From a bacterium (GTDB taxonomy: Bacteria > Patescibacteriota > Doudnabacteria > UBA920), in contig JAJYJE010000036.1 of assembly GCA_021789715.1 (NCBI GenBank), positions 1-8,546 on the forward strand: DNA of 8,546 nt. The letters are read 5' to 3'. The notes under the pieces were generated by a model, which worked only from the letters and a program-made list of their open reading frames with translations, was not told the DNA's origin and ran no database searches. Below, in pieces: positions 6,481 to 8,546 of the stretch; within the stretch, counting starts at the first letter, position 1; every line of letters begins with the position of its first letter. Position numbers and translations under genes: made by a program.

Positions 6481-6781
6481 GCCATTGAAACGCCTGATGC
6501 AGGAATTGGGGAACGCGATCAACGATTCGCTTTCCGAATCGGACCGGATTGCGGAAGCGATCGGTGAAATCAAGCGCGCCGGGTACGATGTTTTCCTGGT
6601 GCTTGAGGCCACCATTGGCTTTAATAGGCGGGAAACGAACGGGGAAGAGGAAGAAGCAGACGAACAGATTCAGAAAGAAAATTGCACCTTTGAGGCGACT
6701 GGCAAAATCAAATTCACAAGCCAGGACCACCGCTTCCTGCGAGCGCTGAAGATCGCCGTAGATGATGATAATAATCGCTAA
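6473..6781 (+). CDS. Small acidic conserved-looking hypothetical protein (102 aa)
   Basis: The function is unknown. The N-terminal half (MEEPLKRLMQELGNAINDSL, then about 20 residues rich in Glu/Ile/Arg, then GYDVFLVLEATIGF at 37-50) looks like one compact alpha/beta domain. A very acidic stretch (about 55-64, EEEEADEQ) and a short C-terminal part ending DDDNNR follow. From memory the first 50 residues resemble a small hypothetical family in Acidobacteria-like genomes; I could not verify this. There is no signal peptide or membrane helix. It has its own promoter and RBS, is divergent from leuS and convergent with tatD. Its TAA (6779-6781) overlaps the tatD TAG (6778-6780). Confidence 0.85.
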   Translation: MEEPLKRLMQELGNAINDSLSESDRIAEAIGEIKRAGYDVFLVLEATIGFNRRETNGEEEEADEQIQKENCTFEATGKIKFTSQDHRFLRALKIAVDDDNNR

Positions 6782-7638
6782 AGCCGGAACAGCCGGCGGG
6801 CGTTCTCTGTCGTCCGCGCCGCGATCTCCTCTACGCTCACGCCCTTTAATTCGGCTACCTTGCCGGCCACGTATTGCACGTAGGCCGGCTCATTTCTTTT
6901 GCCGCGGTTCGGCACCGGCGTCAAATAAGGACAATCGGTTTCCAGTAGTATTCTATCAAGCGGAACCATTTTTACCAACTGCTCCATATTTCCGGTCTTG
7001 TCGAACGTGGTTATACCGTTAAAACTCACATAAGCCCCGCGATCGAGAAATTTTTGCAGCGCCTGAGGACTGCCGGTAAAGCTATGGATTTCAAAACGCA
7101 AGGGCTGAGGGCTGAGGGCTGAGGGCTGATTATTTTCCTCATCCAAAATCCCCAGCAAATCATCATACAGCGACTCGTCGCCTTTGGCCGGACGGCTGTG
7201 GATTACCAAAACTTTATCAAGCTCTTTGGCCAGGCGCAACTGGGCGCGGAACGCGTCGCGCTGTTTTTGCTTGATGGGTTCAGAGTCTTGAACCTCAGGA
7301 AGCCGATAATAATCCAGCCCGCACTCCCCTATGCCAACCACTTTGGGGTCGAGGGCTAATTTTTTATATGCATCATAATCAAAAACTTCCTCGCGGGTTT
7401 TAAAATGCGTCTCTTCCTCATCCACAAACTGCGAATGAGTATGCTCGGGATGCAAGCCGACCACGGCGTAGACGCCGGATGCAAATTGGTTGGCCAATTC
7501 CACTGTCTGGCGGGAGGTGTCGATCTGCGATCCGACGTTGATGACTTGAATACCACTCTCTAAAGCCCGCTGCAAAACCTCTTTTGCATCGTCCTTAAAA
7601 GCGCGAAAATTTACATGGGCGTGGGTGTCTATCAGCAT
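6778..7638 (-). CDS. tatD: TatD-family metal-dependent hydrolase (DNase-like)
   Basis: This cytosolic TIM-barrel enzyme belongs to the family of 3'-5' DNases and D-aminoacyl-tRNA-deacylase-like hydrolases (TatD/YcfH/YabD). It has 286 residues, with all metal ligands visible: H6 and H8 (DTHAHVNF), E105 (GIGECGLDYYR), H147 (VIHSRP), H185 (EIHSFTGS) and D235 (LLETDCPYLTPVPNRGKRNEP). The frame stays open upstream to 7893. The start at 7638 is chosen because the family begins at M-(L/I)-(I/F)-DTH and the upstream part is non-homologous and overlaps an opposing gene. There is no Shine-Dalgarno sequence; TACAAT ends 12 bases before the ATG. A heptamer array encodes QPSALSPQPL (171-180). The gene lies downstream of metG on the same strand, a linkage also known in Firmicutes (metS-yabD). 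Confidence 0.95.
   Translation of the reverse strand: MLIDTHAHVNFRAFKDDAKEVLQRALESGIQVINVGSQIDTSRQTVELANQFASGVYAVVGLHPEHTHSQFVDEEETHFKTREEVFDYDAYKKLALDPKVVGIGECGLDYYRLPEVQDSEPIKQKQRDAFRAQLRLAKELDKVLVIHSRPAKGDESLYDDLLGILDEENNQPSALSPQPLRFEIHSFTGSPQALQKFLDRGAYVSFNGITTFDKTGNMEQLVKMVPLDRILLETDCPYLTPVPNRGKRNEPAYVQYVAGKVAELKGVSVEEIAARTTENARRLFRL
6782..6796. terminator. Weak hairpin at the convergent gene ends
   Basis: GCCGG (6782-6786) pairs with CCGGC (6792-6796) around a 5-base loop. There is no T-run on the plus strand and only TTT on the minus strand. It lies within the last codons of tatD, just after the stop of the 6473 gene. It may slow polymerase but is not a convincing terminator. Confidence 0.3.
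7102..7129. repeat. Perfect heptamer GGGCTGA x4 inside tatD
   Basis: Four identical 7-bp units (7102-7108, 7109-7115, 7116-7122, 7123-7129) are followed directly by non-repeated sequence. On the coding strand (TCAGCCC) they give SALSPQP-type residues in a loop between DEENN and LRFEIHSF. Gain or loss of one unit would shift the tatD frame. Confidence 0.95.
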
Positions 7639-7691
7639 ATGGACAAAACAATTGTAAATTGATAAACTTAAAAAACTTTGCGCCATAATTT

Positions 7692-7709
7692 CTGGGGCGC
7701 GCGCTCCAG
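7692..7709. promoter_or_regulatory. GC-rich imperfect palindrome upstream of the 7746 gene
   Basis: CTGGGGC pairs with GCTCCAG (one G-U or mismatch) around a self-complementary GCGC centre. It lies about 37 bases before the start of the small plus-strand gene and about 55 bases before the divergent tatD start. An operator or leader hairpin is possible. No clear promoter was found beside it. Confidence 0.3.
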
Positions 7710-7734
7710 CGTTAACCTCCCCCGATAGACTACT

Positions 7735-7739
7735 AGGAG
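7735..7739 (+). promoter_or_regulatory. Shine-Dalgarno sequence of the GTG-started small gene
   Basis: AGGAG (7735-7739) is placed 6 bases before the GTG at 7746. This is the main evidence for choosing GTG over the internal ATGs at 7788 and 7800, which have no such site. Confidence 0.7.
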
Positions 7740-7745
7740 CAAAAA

Positions 7746-7919
7746 GTGTCCGACGACCAAAGCAAGAAGAGGACAACCGGGCCCGCAATGAGGCCCCCCA
7801 TGGATCCGCCCAACCCGGCAACGCCACGTTCAGCGTTACCTTTCCGCAAGCCGCTACATCCGACAGTGCCCAAGAGGGGCATGGCGCCCCCAATGGATCC
7901 GCCCAACCCCGCTGCCTAA
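7746..7919 (+). CDS. Small proline-rich repeat protein (57 aa), GTG start
   Basis: I do not recognise this protein. It starts (V/M)SDDQSKKRTTGPAMRPPMD and is basic, Pro-rich and probably disordered, with no membrane segment or cysteine. The motif PPMDPPNPA occurs twice, at residues 17-25 and 48-56. The two DNA copies differ at three of 27 bases, all at third codon positions and all synonymous, which argues strongly for selection on the peptide. It is preceded by AGGAG at proper spacing and followed by a structured region and a terminator. It lies in the metG-tatD junction on the opposite strand. Proline-rich linear motifs usually bind partner proteins, but no partner can be named. Confidence 0.75.
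   Translation: MSDDQSKKRTTGPAMRPPMDPPNPATPRSALPFRKPLHPTVPKRGMAPPMDPPNPAA
7794..7913 (+). repeat. Two 27-bp direct repeats within the proline-rich gene
   Basis: The copies are 7794-7820 and 7887-7913, 93 bp (31 codons) apart, with 24 of 27 identical bases. Both include ATGGATCCGCCCAACCC. Confidence 0.9.
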
Positions 7920-7997
7920 ACGGCAGCTCCGCGTTATGCGGGCAGGAATTTTCTTAGGTCGCAAGACATGTCCCGATCTGAGCCGCTTTCTGCCCGC
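7919..7997 (+). other. Structured 3' region of the proline-rich gene
   Basis: After the stop codon there is a small AACG/CGTT hairpin (7919-7922, 7932-7935). GCGGGCAGGAA (7938-7948) can then pair with TTTCTGCCCGC (7987-7997) in 11 pairs with one G-U. The enclosed 38 bases hold a short GTC-GCAA-GAC hairpin (7958-7967) with a GNRA loop. The long stem competes with the terminator for bases 7996-7997 and encloses the terminator's 5' arm. It may be a regulatory or stabilising 3' UTR, or a small RNA. Confidence 0.45.
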
Positions 7998-8007
7998 GGC
8001 TTTTTTT
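7981..8007 (+). terminator. Intrinsic terminator of the proline-rich gene
   Basis: AGCCGC (7981-7986) pairs with GCGGCT (7996-8001) around a 9-base loop, followed by seven T (8001-8007). The T-run overlaps the metG stop codon (8006-8008, opposite strand), the same arrangement as at the 3231 gene and leuS. Confidence 0.8.
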
Positions 8008-8546
8008 ATTCAATTCTCGGAAACAGCCGCGGAATATTTTCCAGCTTCGGATCTTCTAATACTGACAAGATCCTCTCGCTGGTTTGGGGAAGGAAAGGCT
8101 TTAAATTATGAGCGATGCTATATAGTTCAGTCAATAACCATTGAATATCTTTGGTTGCTTTTTCCTTATCGGTTTTAATGGTCTTATAAGGTTCGTTCTT
8201 TTGAATAAAACCGTCACAATACTGAATATTTTCCCAAATGAGATCAATTGCCTTTTTTAGATCGTATGTCTGGAGGCATTCGTCATATTCTGATGGCTTC
8301 TTAATTCTTAACTCATAATTCATAATTCCTGCGTTCACCGCCATCTTCAAGATCCGGCTCACCAAATTCCCCAACCCGTTAGCCAAACCGGAATTATAGC
8401 TCTCTTTAAACTTCTCCCAAGTAAAATCGCCGTCTTCAAACGTGGAAATTTCGCGGCACAGCCAGTAACGCAGCGCGTCCGTTCCATACTTTTCTACGAC
8501 CTCATACGGGTCGATCACGTTACCGAGCGATTTGGACATTTTTTGT
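8006..8546 (-). CDS. metG: Methionyl-tRNA synthetase, C-terminal part
   Basis: The gene is cut by the right edge: only the last 179 codons are visible, starting inside the catalytic loop at QKMSKS. The sequence [20 protein letters not shown] followed by [24 protein letters not shown] is typical of Met[11 protein letters not shown] then holds the expected anticodon-reading Asn and Arg (N58, R62 counted from the Met of MSKS). The anticodon helix bundle follows and the protein ends with [10 protein letters not shown]…LFPRIE, without the C-terminal tRNA-binding (EMAP-like) domain of E. coli MetRS. The usual Pro-Trp of the anticodon pocket appears as Pro-Tyr (117-118). A heptamer array encodes [10 protein letters not shown] (72-81). 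The start and any RBS lie outside the window. Confidence 0.96.
   Translation of the reverse strand, partial: QKMSKSLGNVIDPYEVVEKYGTDALRYWLCREISTFEDGDFTWEKFKESYNSGLANGLGNLVSRILKMAVNAGIMNYELRIKKPSEYDECLQTYDLKKAIDLIWENIQYCDGFIQKNEPYKTIKTDKEKATKDIQWLLTELYSIAHNLKPFLPQTSERILSVLEDPKLENIPRLFPRIE
8301..8328 (-). repeat. Heptamer tandem array inside metG
   Basis: On the minus strand four 7-bp units follow each other: GAATTAT, GAATTAT, GAGTTAA, GAATTAA. They encode MNYELRIK within the non-conserved stretch between the [11 protein letters not shown] helix and the next helix of the anticodon-binding domain. Confidence 0.8.

Noticed and set aside
7102..7129. CRISPR array
   Set aside because: The repeat unit is 7 bp with no spacers; it is a simple tandem array inside tatD.
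7639..7893. 85-residue N-terminal extension of the TatD frame
   Set aside because: The family starts at the M-L-I-D-T-H segment (7638). The extension has no homology signal and lies opposite the proline-rich gene, whose repeat shows synonymous-only change on the other strand.
7690..8007. Possible tmRNA, RNase P RNA or SRP RNA in the metG-tatD junction
   Set aside because: No GAGGAAAGUC-type RNase P motif, no tRNA-like tmRNA ends and no SRP GGAA tetraloop core were found.
7936..8178. Plus-strand 80-residue frame running through the terminator into metG
   Set aside because: It crosses a strong terminator and is antisense to conserved MetRS sequence; no RBS.

Overview
This window reads as a dense bacterial chromosome segment. 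It most likely comes from a Candidatus Patescibacteria (CPR, Parcubacteria-like) genome. The reasons are the style of the glyA, leuS, metG and MFS proteins, short 7-8 bp tandem arrays inside conserved genes, and large genes without Shine-Dalgarno sequences. The lineage is inferred from recall of protein style; no search was possible.

Layout from left to right. A truncated minus-strand ORF (1-112) may be the N-terminus of an integrase-type transposase. It is followed by a plus-strand tRNA-Leu(CAA) with a good sigma70-like promoter, and then by a hairpin terminator shared with convergent glyA (serine hydroxymethyltransferase, minus). A 326-base AT-rich gap separates glyA from an MFS transporter (minus). 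Next come a small plus-strand orphan gene (3231-3557) with its own terminator, a 948-residue leucyl-tRNA synthetase (minus), a second small plus-strand gene (6473-6781), a TatD-family hydrolase (minus), a third very small proline-rich plus-strand gene starting with GTG (7746-7919) with a structured 3' region, and the C-terminal part of methionyl-tRNA synthetase (minus, cut by the window end).

The minus strand therefore carries a housekeeping series: metG, tatD, leuS, MFS, glyA. Most of it concerns translation and one-carbon metabolism. Each of the first three junctions holds one small plus-strand gene. The three small genes all have strong Shine-Dalgarno sequences, and two have their own terminators. 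The minus-strand genes with visible starts have no Shine-Dalgarno sequence, and some have a -10-like hexamer just upstream of the ATG.

The most notable signals are: a complete Nudix hydrolase domain with an intact Nudix box inserted in the editing-domain region of LeuRS; four short tandem arrays (period 7 or 8 bp) inside tatD, leuS (two) and metG that keep the reading frame open; and the small proline-rich gene, whose internal repeat differs only at synonymous positions.
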